A stretch of DNA of 64,000 bases from Neocallimastix lanati (nom. inval.) (Eukaryota; Neocallimastigomycota; Neocallimastigomycetes; Neocallimastigales; Neocallimastigaceae), in contig JACVTC010000200.1 of NCBI GenBank assembly GCA_016946835.1, forward strand, positions 62,001 through 126,000, given 5' to 3'. Positions 10,025-21,750 of the stretch are shown piece after piece. The position numbers and the translations under genes are program-made. The notes below the pieces were generated by a model. The model ran no database searches, was not told the DNA's origin, and was given only the letters and a program-made list of their open reading frames with translations. How positions within the stretch are numbered: the stretch's first letter is position 1; each line of letters opens with the position of its first letter.

Positions 10025-10265
10025 TGTTAGAATATAAAAAAAAAATAAATACTTAATAATGACTTTAATATATTTTACCCAATCAGAATATTATTATATT
10101 TAAGTAAAATTATAAAAGAAATAAAATGTAACCTTGTTAAAAATATATACATTTTTGTAATTATAAAAAATAAAGATAAATAAAATTAAATATTAAGTAT
10201 TATATACAAAATGTTATTCTAAAAATATATCTAATTTTCTCAATATTTGTTTTTGGTGTTTAATA
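10025..10265 (+). repeat. 3' LTR of copia A (left copy)
   Basis: 241 bp, preceded by the polypurine tract AGGAGGAA. Two substitutions from the 5' LTR. Mirrored at 48788-49028 in the right arm. Confidence 0.95.
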
Positions 10266-10956
10266 ATTATAAACAGATTAAAATTTATGTTATCTGACTA
10301 TTATTGTATTTATTTTCAGATTAAAATTTTAATTATTAGCATATTAACTGACAATTCTGTTATTTTCAGTTTAATTCAATATTAACTGATTATTTTATTA
10401 TATATTTTTTTTTTTAATAATAAATTAAATGACTATTGTATTATATATTTTTTTTTTTTTAGAATTATTATTTTTTTAGAATTATTATTTTTTTATTGGT
10501 CTTAATTATGAATTTTTTAAAATACATTTATGACTTTACTAATGATATCACAATTTATCTATATCTCACAATTTGTTCTGAGTGTATTTAATGCATATAT
10601 ATTTTTTTTTGATTAGAACTATTTATGATCTTAGTTTAAATATTAGTTAATTAGTTTATTATATTTAAACACTTTTATTATAAATATAAATATTATATAT
10701 GTTTGACTTCTCTTTGAATCGAACTCAGTTTGTAGAACAGAGACTCTTAATCTGTTAGAATAAGAATATTTTTATTATGTTAAAAAAATAAGAATAACAT
10801 CAATATATAAAATTATACATTTTTGTATTATTTATAATTGACATAATATACTGCTTATTATTATTATCTATCATATATCTTACACATATATTAAAATATA
10901 TAATATTACTCCTTAAATTAATCTAATTATAAGACTTTATATTTATATTTCTAACA
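10266..10956 (-). mobile_element. F-family copia remnant: 5' LTR, primer site and leader, split by element A
   Basis: On the minus strand an LTR runs from 10956 to 10753 (204 bp, TGTTAGAAAT..TTCTAACA). A primer-binding site starting GATTAAGAGTCTC is at 10752-10721. The leader then carries bulged hairpins at 10367-10388 and 10274-10296 and a looser unit at 10317-10350. The leader is cut at 10266 by element A (duplication ATTAT) and continues at 3868. A related LTR with primer site starts at 63787. No coding region remains. Confidence 0.82.
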
Positions 10957-11782
10957 TTTAAATATTTTAAAAATTTATAAAATAAAGAAATTCAATTAAG
11001 ATTATTGAATTGAATTTTTAATTTAAAATAATTTAACTATATTATAATTCAAAATATCATTTTAATTTCATTATTTTAATTTAGAGAGTAAATACTTTTT
11101 TTCGTCATTTCTATATATTTTATATAATTTATATGTTAAATATATAGAATATATAAATAAAAATAATAAATATAACAATTTTCTAATGATTCAAAATATA
11201 TAATTATTTTTGTTATTTTATAAAAAATTTAAATGTAGAGAAAAAATATTTATAAAAAGAATTTATTCCTTAAATTAATTTTTTTTCTTTCATTTTTAAA
11301 TTTTTTATTATTTATTGTTGATTATTTTTTAATTTTATCACTATTAAAAATAAACTAATATAAATTATAAAATAAATTATTATTAAAATATAATGGTAAA
11401 ATAATTTTAAATTAATAAATTAAAATTTTATAATAACATGAAAATATATAAATATTTCATATTCCTAAAATATAATTTCATATAATTAAAATTAATATTT
11501 TTATTACTCATGTATAAATTATTTTTTAAAGTAAATTATTAATAATATATAAATATAAATATATAAAACTAATTTTAAATAAACTGAATTTAAAAATTAT
11601 AGAAATAATATTTATAAAAGATTGAAATTAATATTATATTCATATAAATAGAACAAATATTTTTAATTCCAATTTAAAAAAAATTCTATAGTAAATAAAA
11701 ATAAAATCATATATATATTATTTTAGAATTAGTAATGTAGTAACAATTGTTTTATAATATTACAATATTTCCATTAAATAAA
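10957..11782. other. AT-rich intergenic region upstream of the beta-helix/glycosyltransferase gene
   Basis: No gene or repeat recognised. It should hold the promoter of the gene starting at 11783, but at this base composition I cannot point to a specific element. Confidence 0.4.
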
Positions 11783-14173
11783 ATGAAAATTTATTATATT
11801 CTTTTATTTCATTTGCTTTTTGATATAATAAAAGCAACAAATATTACTATAAGATTTTTAAATAACACAATATCAAATGATAATTATAAAATTTTTGGTA
11901 CTGAATTAGAAATTAATAAAACTGGTAAATATTTCATTAAAGGAAATTCAAATAAAGCAAGTATAGTTATTAACTCTAGTAATATTAATATAAATTTCAT
12001 AAATGCTTCATTATTAAATTTTGAAAAGCCAATAATATTAATTAATGAGAATTTAAATAATATTACCATATCATTGGAAAATACAATTATTAGTAGCTTA
12101 AAAAATGAAATATTAAGAGTTAAAAATGGTACTGAATTTGAATTGACTGGTGAAATATCACTAACCCCTAACCCTTTAAAACGGAAAGATATAATTTATT
12201 TTGAAGGGAATAATAAGTTAAAATTAGGATTAAAAAAAATGGAATATAATATTAAAAATAAAGCATATTTATATTATTTGAATGATTTAAATTTTAATAA
12301 TAATAAATTATCATTTGCAAATATTAATTACATGGAAAATATTTTCATTATTGATGAACTATCATACAAATCTTATAATAAATGTAAATTTAAATTAAGT
12401 GAATTAGTTAATATAATGAATGAAAATAATGATAATAATAATATTGATAAAAATTATACTAAGAAAAATAAGAAGAGAATCAGTAATATTAAAAAAAATA
12501 GAAATGAAGGTAAAAAAAGTAATGAGCAAGATAAAATTTTAATAGAAGATTATAAAAATAAATATAATATAAGAAAATATAAAAACTTAGTGAAAGAAAA
12601 AGTAATTATTTCAAATGAAATTAAAAATTATTTTCTATTGAAAAAAAACAATAATATATTAACAAATAATACTCTAATTATTTTAATAAAATCTTCTTCA
12701 AAAAATATAAATGTTATAGTTGAAGTAATATATTCATTATTGTTCCAATCTGCTAATATTTCATCCTATCAATGCTTTATTATATTGAATAAAAAGGACT
12801 TTTTGAATGGTAATGATGATTTACCAGTTGATTTAAAAACCCTTATTGAAAATAAATGGGTGACAATAATATGGGATAAAAATATATTTACATTCATAAA
12901 GTTTTATCAAGAAAATGATATTATGATAGTTGAAGATAATATTCTTAGAAACTTTGATTATATAGAAATGTTTCAACATGACCATAAAATATATCCAAAT
13001 GATGTTTTATGTGGTATATTTTCATATAACTTCGATAGTGAAATGAAATTAAATAAATTAAATGGATATAAATTAAGGAATGGTTTAGAAATTAATGTTG
13101 TTCCAAATATGATTTTTCAAACAAGTATGCCTTTATATGGTATAGGTGGTGTTTATTATCCAAAACATACATTTTCAGATGAAAGATTTTTCAATGAGAT
13201 GTTATATAAAAAAATATCCTCATCATCCTATGAAATGTGGTTGTATGCATTTAATATTATTGAAGATAAAATATTGAGACAGACTTCAAAAATATATGAT
13301 TTTTCATTAAATATTTTAGATAAAAACAAATGCTTGACCATAGAATCACTTAATATTGAAAATGAAATTCTTTCTAGTATAAACGAAAGAATAATTGAAT
13401 ATATTCCGGAATATAAATCTAAATCAATAGAAAGACAAAAGAAATTAATCGTATCAATTACATCATATAAGCAAAGATTCAAAAAATTACATTTAGTATT
13501 AGAATCAATATTTAATAATTCTTTGAAACCATATAAAGTTATTTTAACAATTTATAAAGGTGATTATGAATATTTAACAGAAGAAATAATGAATATGGTA
13601 AATGAGAAGAGGTTAGAATTAATTGAGACAGAAATTGACTTTAAACCACATAAAAAATATTTTGATGTAATGAAAAAATATAAGGATTACGCCATAATTA
13701 CAATTGATGATGACGTTATATATACTTCGGATTTGATAGAATCTATGTATAAAAGCTATATGAAATACCCTAATTGTGTTCATGGAAGAGTAGTTCATAA
13801 ATATCAGATGATAAGAGGTTCAAACGAAATAGCACCATACCGTAAATGGAAAAAACGTTATACAAATGAAATTAATCCTTCGTATGATTTATTAGCTGTA
13901 GGAATTGGCGGAATTTTATATCCTCCAGATATATTAAATATATCAGATTTTAATATAAACGAAATATTTAAATGTATAACAGCTGATGATATCTATCTGA
14001 AATATTTAGAAATTAAGAAAAATATTAAAACTGTCTGGGTTCCGTATAAAACATTCTATTGGGAAAAAGAATTAAGGGATGATGAAACTCAAAAATACGC
14101 ATTATATAAAAATAATATGAAAGGACTTAACTTAAATGATAAATATATAAAAATATTTAATATTGTGCCATAA
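11783..14173 (+). CDS. secreted beta-helix plus tandem glycosyltransferase-domain protein (left copy)
   Basis: 796 residues from the ATG at 11783; an upstream in-frame TTG at 11747 is not a likely start. Residues 1-19 form a signal peptide or signal anchor (MKIYYILLFHLLFDIIKAT). Residues about 20-150 resemble the right-handed beta-helix carbohydrate-binding repeats of the Cthe_2159 type (GTELEINKTGKYFIKGNSNK). A Lys/Asn-rich linker covers about 213-250. Two glycosyltransferase-like units follow. The first (about 297-508) has VEDN where a catalytic acidic motif is expected, and IGGVYYP. The second (about 555-770) has SITSYKQR, the acidic motif IDDD at 641-644 and IGGILYP. The first unit therefore looks like a degenerate duplicate. 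The catalytic unit resembles bacterial glycosyltransferases and suggests transfer. It converges with the GT2-GT4 gene, 979 bp apart. Substrate unknown. Confidence 0.82.
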   Translation: MKIYYILLFHLLFDIIKATNITIRFLNNTISNDNYKIFGTELEINKTGKYFIKGNSNKASIVINSSNININFINASLLNFEKPIILINENLNNITISLENTIISSLKNEILRVKNGTEFELTGEISLTPNPLKRKDIIYFEGNNKLKLGLKKMEYNIKNKAYLYYLNDLNFNNNKLSFANINYMENIFIIDELSYKSYNKCKFKLSELVNIMNENNDNNNIDKNYTKKNKKRISNIKKNRNEGKKSNEQDKILIEDYKNKYNIRKYKNLVKEKVIISNEIKNYFLLKKNNNILTNNTLIILIKSSSKNINVIVEVIYSLLFQSANISSYQCFIILNKKDFLNGNDDLPVDLKTLIENKWVTIIWDKNIFTFIKFYQENDIMIVEDNILRNFDYIEMFQHDHKIYPNDVLCGIFSYNFDSEMKLNKLNGYKLRNGLEINVVPNMIFQTSMPLYGIGGVYYPKHTFSDERFFNEMLYKKISSSSYEMWLYAFNIIEDKILRQTSKIYDFSLNILDKNKCLTIESLNIENEILSSINERIIEYIPEYKSKSIERQKKLIVSITSYKQRFKKLHLVLESIFNNSLKPYKVILTIYKGDYEYLTEEIMNMVNEKRLELIETEIDFKPHKKYFDVMKKYKDYAIITIDDDVIYTSDLIESMYKSYMKYPNCVHGRVVHKYQMIRGSNEIAPYRKWKKRYTNEINPSYDLLAVGIGGILYPPDILNISDFNINEIFKCITADDIYLKYLEIKKNIKTVWVPYKTFYWEKELRDDETQKYALYKNNMKGLNLNDKYIKIFNIVP

Positions 14174-15152
14174 AATTGAAATAGCTACATTTATAAGAAA
14201 TAAAAATTATTATATAATAATATTAATGAAATAATTTAATTTTAAAATACTTTTAAATTTTATTAATTAGTATTTAATAAAATATTTTCTAATTTTTTAA
14301 TTACATATTTATTGTTAATAAAATGCATTAATTTAATAATATGAAAATAAATAAAATAATTAATATATTATATAATATTATAAAATTATTGTAAAAGAAT
14401 AAAAATACTTTTTTGAGATTTTAAAAATAATAAAATATTTTTTCCTGAAAAAAATTTATATTAAATTATTTATAATAATAAACTAATTATATTTAATTCG
14501 ATATTTCCATATATAACGATTGCGAATTAGATATAGTTTGTAGTAAAGAAAAGAATTTCAAAAATCAAATAAAAAGCAATTAGCAAATATTATTTAATTT
14601 TTAAATATTTTTGAAGAATGTTTATAAAATGGACTAAGTAATTTCAAATCGAAAGATGAATTTTTTATATGTTTTTATGCTTTAATTTAATAATATAGAA
14701 ATTTAATGAACAATAAAAATATTATATTGAAACGAGTTATATTTAAAATTTTTATATAATTTAAAAAAATATATTCATATATTTTTCGCTTAATTTTATA
14801 ATAAAATAATTTTATATAACTGTTTTATATAAATTTTTAGTTTAATATATATAATATATTAAAATAATAATATTTTATTTAAATATACACAATTTTATTC
14901 AAAAGTTATATATATAATTTTTCTCTATATTAAATAATTAATTTTATAATAATTTTAATTTTATTTTAATATTTAAATCTTTATGTTATTGAAATAATAA
15001 TTTTATTTAAAGATACGTAGGAAAATATTTATTATTTATAAAATTAAGTTAAATTAAATCTTCATATTATAGTAATTAAAAACAATTTTTAATTTTTTAA
15101 ATTAAAAAAATACCTTAAAGTTATTATTCTGAAATATTTTTATATAAAACAT
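14174..15152. other. intergenic region between two convergent genes
   Basis: 979 bp of AT-rich DNA between the stops of two convergent genes. It should contain both polyadenylation regions. No further gene or repeat seen. Confidence 0.5.
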
Positions 15153-17921
15153 TTATGTTTGATTTGTTAATGTCTTATTAAGTTTTGGCAAATAATTATC
15201 AAATCCAAATTTACTAACTGACATTTTGCATGATACTCTCATAGATTCAGCATTAGAATCCATATAGTCAATTGCTTCAATAAAGCCTTTTAAATCTCCT
15301 ATATCAAAGAGATATCCATTTTTTTTATGTTGGATAATTTCTTCTACACCACTAAATCGAGAAGAAATTACAGGAGTACCACATGCCAAAGATTCCAAAT
15401 ATGACATTGAGAAACCTTCCCAACGACTGGGGGAGAGAAGACACTTAGCTTTTGACATCAGAGCATAGATATCAGATCTAAAACCAAGAAATATGATTTT
15501 ATTTTTCAGTGGATTTTTAGCCAATTTTTTCTTAAGTGGCCTATTTAATTTTCCTGCTCCAGCAATAACAAGATAATTAGTCTCAATAGCTTTTGAATTT
15601 AAGAAACCTTTTAGCAAAAGATCAATTCCTTTATGCTGAACTTCATTTAGATTTCCAGTAAAAAGATAATATCCTTCAAGTTCAATACCTTTATCAATAA
15701 AAACTGACTCTTCAATTTTTTTTATATCAACAAAGTTATGAAGAGTTATAATATTTTTGGAATTTCCGTAAAGATTTATAAATTTTTTCTTTACAGATTC
15801 AGAAACACATAGTATCTTATATAATTCATCCTTAGTTTTTTTACCAAGATAATTTCGAATGACATTAAAATACATATTAGATGTTCTTGTATTATGTATT
15901 GTTGGAATATATTTGTAGCTATAATTATCGATGCAATATTTCACAAACGGATACTCTTGATCAGTTTTTTTATAATGAAAGTCAAATATAAATTCAGATT
16001 TTTTTAGTTGTAAACGAACAAATTCAGATTTAATATTTCCTCTATATATAATACCACAATAGTCGTTGTTCACTTTTTTGATATTATCTAACATAAAAAT
16101 TACTTGATACCCAAGTTCATGCAAAGCAAAGCTTAGAAGAGAAGCGACCCTCTCTGGATCTCCTTCTCCCAAATGTGAAGCATAAATTATGATTAATTTT
16201 TTACTATTAGTCAAATTCAGTTCATGTTCAAAAGCAGCATCTATCCCGACAATGTAATGAAATAGCCACCTATAATTGACTGGTTCAACATTTTGAATTG
16301 GCTGCTTCATTATTAAGTTTATATATGACTTAATATAATTAGATTCAATTAAATTTAATAAAGTAGGAATTACATGAGGTATTTTACTGAAGAAAAGTCG
16401 TATAGATTCACTTTCTCTTTCTTTATTAATATAGTTAGTAATTCTTTTTCCATGTTCTGAATTCCATATCCTAATGAAATGATAAAGATTTATATTTCCT
16501 CTTAATTCATTTTTATACTTCCAATGAATAATTTCCAAAAGAAGCCTGAATGAAGATAGCATATGATCTGTTGTAATTTCCTTTGGGCGATAAGAAGAAA
16601 TATTATCATTAAAATATACATATCCATAATATTTAAGAGTTGCCACGTTACTAGCAACACTAAAAGCATTTACACAAAATATAACATCCTGGCTGAAGCC
16701 AAATTCAATAAATCTGGCATTATCAAGTACTTTTTTCCTATAGAATTTAGCCCAGGAAGCATGTGTACCAAAGCCTCTTGATAAATATATCTGAGTAGCC
16801 TCAAGACCTGAAAATTTTCCAATTCTTTCAATAGTATCATATTTTAATCTTCCTTTACGTTCTCGAATGCAAGGAGTAACTACAATATCGACATCATTTT
16901 CTTTTAATAAATAATCTAGGCAATCAAATATGTAGCTAGAATAATAAAAATAATCGTCACTGTCCATAAAAGTGATGAATTCACCTGAAGCCATGTCAAG
17001 AGCCTTATTTCGAGCAATACCAGATCCTTTATTTTCTTGTGTAATCACTTTTATAAATGGATACTGGGACGAATAGTGATTAAGTACCTCAAGGCTGTTA
17101 TCTGTAGATCCGTCATCTATACAAATGATTTCTAAATTTTTTATTGATTGGGCTAAAATAGAATTAAGGCATTTTTCAAGATATGATTCTCTATTATATA
17201 CAGGAATAATAATAGAGAGTATATTTCTACCAGAATATAAAGTATTATACAGATCAGCTCCCACATTTCTATATATATTAAACATATCATATTTTTCTAT
17301 ACTATTTTTTTCATATCTGTGTAGCAAGTTTAACAATTCATATGCTTGCTTTGAATTTACTTTTTCAATTATTTCTTTTATATAATCAACTACAAGATAA
17401 AACGTATTTCTTTTCACTTCTTCATTTCGGTTCTCATTTGCGAAATTCAATTCTTCAGTAATATCAGAAATAAATCTGTTTAATTTGAATTCCGTATTCT
17501 CTTCTACTTTATCTTCTATCTTTATTTCTATTTTATTTCTAATGTTTTTTTTATTTAAATCTTTAATTTATAGAATATATATATAATAAATATAAAAATT
17601 ATAATTTTTAGATATTTTATTTTAATTTTTATGAATAGAAAATTATTAGATTTAACAAACTTTCTTTCTTACCATTTACAAAATTAAGTTTTCTTATAAT
17701 AGTTTTTATAAAAAAAATATTATATATTAACATTTTATAAATTAATTTTTTTTTTTCATATATCTTTAAAATACTTACGAATATATAACGTCTTTGTATT
17801 CACAAGTATCTGAATATAATAAATTAATATAAGGACAATTTATATTATTTTCATTATAAATAATTGCGGAAACTAATATAGCGTTTAATAAAAATAAATT
17901 TATGCTAAATATCCAATTCAT
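15153..17921 (-). CDS. double-domain glycosyltransferase GT2-GT4 with probable signal exon (left copy)
   Basis: The main frame runs 17538-15153. Numbered from codon 17450, a GT-A (GT2) domain starts at about 77 (SIIIPVYNRESYL), with IDDGS at 111-115 and the metal-binding DSDD at 163-166. A GT-B (GT4) domain starts at about 417, with the E-x7-E nucleotide-sugar motif (E678..E686, EGFSMSYLE) and the GTPVISS block. Such GT2-GT4 fusions are typical of bacterial capsule and exopolysaccharide loci. The long frame has no ATG near its start (TTG at 17450). I therefore propose a first exon, 17921-17779, encoding a hydrophobic leader (MNWIFSINLFLLNAILVSA). It joins in phase across a GTAAGT..TTAG intron (17778-17539) to give about 842 residues. 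The domain calls are firm; the exon model is inference. Confidence 0.85.
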
Positions 17922-18832
17922 TTTTTATTTGTTATAAATGATAAATATAGTAATACGGATCTACACAATATTTAATAGATAAATAAAAAATATTAATATT
18001 AATGTTAGTAAATAATAAATAAAAATTTATTAATTTAGGAGATTTATATTTAAAATTCAAATTACATGTATCAAATGCAATTAACGGAAATTTAATTTTA
18101 TTATATTTTATTATAATTATTAAATTTAAAAAAAATAATAGAATTTTTAAATGTATATAAAATATTTAATTATAAAAATATTTTTAAAATTTATATTAAA
18201 TTTATTTTATATTTTTTTATAATTTTATCATATATTCGTTTTTATTATTAAATTGAGTATATTTTATTAAATGTTTTTAATTATATAATGAATATATTTG
18301 CAATAAAAGTTTAAATATTTCTCACTATATAATATTATAATTTTTTTTCAATTGTATTTTTTTCAATTATAAAATATATTATTAAATATATTTTATAAAA
18401 ATTAATTTTAAAATAAATTGCTAATATATTAAATAATTTAATTTATTTTAACTTATTAAATATAAAAAAAAATTAAAAAAATTTATTAAGATAAAAAGAT
18501 ATTATAAATAAAATTTGTAATAAACAATATGTGAATTATATCGATTGAATAATAAATTAATTCAAAATAATGTAATTATTTTAATAATCATTTTATTAAC
18601 ATAATTTGCGTAAAATTATTTATATTAAATTTATAAATATTTATTTAATTATAAAACAATTATTAAAAATTTTAAAATTAATTTATCACTTTCATTATTA
18701 CATATAGAAAGAATTTGTTACTTTAATTATGTTTTATTATATAGAAAAAATTATTAAATAATATATAAATTTCATATAATTTTAAATCCATTGATATTTT
18801 TGTTTTTTTAAATATTTAACCCTTTACAATTC
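17922..18832. other. AT-rich upstream region of the GT2-GT4 gene
   Basis: No gene, RNA gene or repeat recognised. It lies between the proposed first exon and the old A-type retrotransposon stump, and should include the promoter. Confidence 0.4.
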
Positions 18833-19332
18833 TAAAATCAAACTATTAACCCAAAAACTAAACACATAGATATTAGGGTTCATTGCATAAGAGAAATAGT
18901 CAAATAAAATAAAATCTAACTTAAATATACAAAATCAGAAAACATTTTCTCTGATGGGTTTACAAAGTATTTAAATGGAACATTAATGGATATATTCAGA
19001 AAATCTTTATTAACCAAAATTGATGAAATATATTTTAATTAAAATAATATAAATAAAAAATATGACGTTTAACGAAAGTCATATTTTATGAGGAATTTTA
19101 GAATATAAAAAATAAATATGTAATAATGACTTTAATATAGTTTACTCAATCAGAATATTATTATATTTAAATAAAATAATAAAAGAAATAAAATGTAATT
19201 TTGATAAATAATAAATAAACTTTTATAATTATTAAAAATAAAAAGATAAATAAAATTAAATATTAAATATTATATATAAAATGTTATAATAAAAATATAT
19301 TTAATTTTCTTAATATTTTTTGGTGTTTAATA
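18833..19332 (+). mobile_element. 3' stump of an old A-type copia element (left copy)
   Basis: Starts inside RNase H. The decayed reading TINPKTKHIDIRVHCIREIVK, with later stops and changes, corresponds to the C-terminus of the A polyprotein. It is followed by the conserved tail ..LNGTLMD.FRKSLLTKID. A weakened polypurine tract (GAGGAA) and a diverged A-type LTR at 19096-19332 come next. The 5' part is absent. From about 18833 to 19266 it is mirrored in the right arm, but the last 66 bp of the LTR (19267-19332) differ from the mirror copy. Confidence 0.88.
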
Positions 19333-20437
19333 ATTTAGAAAAAAAATTATTTTTTCAAAAATTTCTATTTTTTGCAGGGCATATTTTAAAAAATACATTA
19401 TAAAATCAAATTATAGCCCAATTATTATTAAACAATTATATATTTTATTTTAATTTAATAAAAAAGAATTAAAATAATTTAATAAAAAAAGGAATATATA
19501 TATATCTGTTAATAATTATATTAATATTATTGAAAATTGTTTTTTTTTTTAAAAATAATATACAAAAAATATCTAAATAGAAAAATGTATTTAAATTTAT
19601 TTATATTTATAACTATTCATGGAGTTATTTAAATTCAAACATTTTAAAATTTTAAAATTTGACATTTTAAATATAAAAATAAAAGAATTTATATTTCAAA
19701 TTCATAATGGTTAAATTTTTTGCAATAAAAATGCCTAATAATCAATCAATAATATTTTTTATATTATTTTAAAATTATGAAAATATAAATATAAAAATAA
19801 ATTTCATTATTTAAAATTTAAAAATATAATAATTTAATAGAAATTTTATATATTTAGATTTTCTAAATTCTGAAAACAAAAAAATAAAATTTTGAAATAT
19901 CAATAAATAAATATAACAATTTAAATTTAGAAACTAAATAAAGTGGTTAAAGATTATTATCTTAAGTCATTTTATTTTATATAAGGATAATAAATTAACA
20001 AATAGTTTCAAGCATATAATATAAATAATTTTCTTAATGAAATTATAACGCATATAAGCAAAAATGAGCATGATTAATAATTATTCAATTATCAACATAC
20101 TTATTTTTACTATATTATTTGTTAAATTAAACTATGCTTTTACAGAAATTATGTTATATTAAAAATAGATGTTTTAGAGATATTGAAAATTTAATCAATA
20201 AATTATTATTTTATCAATACATTAAATTTCAAATATGTTTTTTTCTTTCATTAAATACATGTTAAATATAAAAAACTAGATATTTTTTCAAATTTCAGAA
20301 ATAGTTATAAATCGGTATAATTTTAATCATAAAAATAGTAATAAAAATTTTAAAATCAAAATATAATTAAACTTAAAAATAAAAAAAAAATTGAATTTTT
20401 AAGTTTATTTAATTGTAATTGAAATTAAAATAAAATT
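19333..20437. other. AT-rich region, with one 32-codon frame resembling a signal peptide
   Basis: No clear gene. The frame 20064-20162 (+) encodes MSMINNYSIINILIFTILFV and continues to a stop after 32 residues. It looks like a hydrophobic leader and could be a stranded first exon of a lost gene, but nothing downstream supports it. Copia B begins at 20438. Confidence 0.3.
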
Positions 20438-20698
20438 TGTCAAAATAATGATTAATTTAATTAATCTATCTTTAATATAAATAATGACCAATTACTTGTA
20501 TTAATATTTAAAATAAAAAGTATAAAAATCGTGGAATTATTATTTTATAAAAAAATAATATCTTATACAAAAGAGAATAAAAATAATTTATACTGTTATA
20601 AAAAAAAAATATTTTTCTAAAAACTACTAATCCATATATATTTATTATTGTGTTTATTATAACTTATTTGAGTGTTTCTTAACATAATATTTTTGACA
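20438..20698 (+). repeat. 5' LTR of copia B
   Basis: 261 bp from TGTCAAAATAATG to ATTTTTGACA. Confidence 0.93.
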
Positions 20699-20728
20699 GA
20701 TTAAGAGTCTCAATCTCAACCGATTAAT
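20699..20728 (+). promoter_or_regulatory. primer-binding site of copia B
   Basis: GATTAAGAGTCTC directly after the LTR, continuing AATCTCAACCGATT. The reverse complement matches the D-arm plus anticodon arm of tRNA-Lys(CUU): AATCGGT..GAG, then GAGACTCTTAATC. Confidence 0.85.
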
Positions 20729-20950
20729 CCATATTAAAGCTAAGTATTTTTTTTTAAAATAAAAATTTAACATTAAATAAATTTGAAATTTATATATTTA
20801 TTATTAAATATTAATTTTTAATTATTTATATATATATATAAATATTTATAAATTATAAAACTAAAATAAAAGTGGAATCTTTAATATTTAAAATAATTGT
20901 ACAAAGAAGTCCAATATCAATATAATTGAATTTGAAAATAAACAAAAGGT

Positions 20951-21129
20951 CAGCTATTAGACATAATCTGAGGATGAAATAAAAGATCAGCTATTGAATA
21001 TAAGCTGAGAATGAAACAAAAAAATCAGCTATATTATATAACCTGAGAATAAAAGAACATAACATGTCAGCTATGCTATATAAGCTGAGAATAAAAGAAC
21101 ATGACATGTCAGCTATGCTATATAAGCTG
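20951..21129 (+). repeat. array of five bulged hairpins in the copia B leader
   Basis: Five units of exactly 20 nt at 20951-20970, 20988-21007, 21026-21045, 21068-21087 and 21110-21129. The pattern is CAGCT-AT-(5-nt loop)-AT-A-AGCTG: 5 bp, a single A bulge on the 3' side, 2 bp and a 5-nt loop. The first and third units each have one mismatch in the outer stem. The last two lie in a 42-bp direct repeat containing ACATGT. Confidence 0.87.
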
Positions 21130-21750
21130 GGAAAAATATAATAAAAAATTCAATTATATAATAAATAATTAAAATAAAGATTTTAATTAAAATGAAATTA
21201 CAATAATTTATTAAATATGAACAATTAATGATATAATCATTTTCACAACAATAACAAAGATTTTTAAATACACTTAATATAAATAAATTAATCTCTTTAT
21301 ACTATTGTTCGTAATATAAATATATACAATACTTTATAATAAACATTAATAAAAATAATTTATTCTTAATTAAAAAAGGAATAGTAACATAATCACATTC
21401 ACATTATTTAATAAAAGAATCAAAATGATAGGTTTCAGTAATAATAAAATTATACTAATTCCTCCATCAATATTAAAAAAAATGTATATTAATATCTTTA
21501 AATTAAATTTTTTAAATATTAATCATTAAAAAATCTATATAAATAGATTAATAATAAATTGTCACTAAAAATAGAACCAATCAAAATTAATTACAATTTA
21601 CATTATTTAATTTAATAAAATAAAATCTAACTAAAGAAATAAAAAAATATATAAAAGACAAATTAAAGAAAAGCAATAAAAAATAAATTAAGAAAATAAT
21701 AAAACATAAATACTTTTAATTAAAATTAAGGTAAAAATAAAAAATAGAAA

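Larger units (their letters stand above)
3869..10265 (+). mobile_element. Ty1/copia retrotransposon A, complete left-arm copy
   Basis: A complete 6.4-kb LTR element. The two LTRs (3869-4109 and 10025-10265) are 241 bp each and differ at two positions that I could find. It is flanked by a perfect 5-bp duplication ATTAT (3864-3868 and 10266-10270). The order is LTR, tRNA-Lys half primer site at 4110, a hairpin array, one gag-pol frame (5304-9971), a polypurine tract AGGAGGAA at 10017-10024, then LTR. The protease-integrase-RT-RNase H order places it in Ty1/copia (Pseudoviridae). The intact ORF and nearly identical LTRs suggest recent insertion and possible activity. It sits inside the leader of an older F-family element. 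Confidence 0.96.
4971..19266. repeat. left arm of a ~14.3-kb near-perfect inverted repeat
   Basis: Every position x in this arm pairs with 59053-x in the right arm (39787-54082). The register holds at both ends and at the starts and ends of all three large ORFs, so there is no net indel. The encoded proteins are identical except codon 880 of the copia A polyprotein (Gln here, Pro in the right arm, from A7942 versus C). The first inner mismatch is at 19267, inside an LTR. Confidence 0.95.

Noticed and set aside
20951-21129. CRISPR-like array
   Set aside because: Spaced palindromic units look superficially similar, but units vary within the array, spacers are low-complexity AT sequence of unequal length, the genome is eukaryotic, and the arrays sit in retrotransposon leaders.
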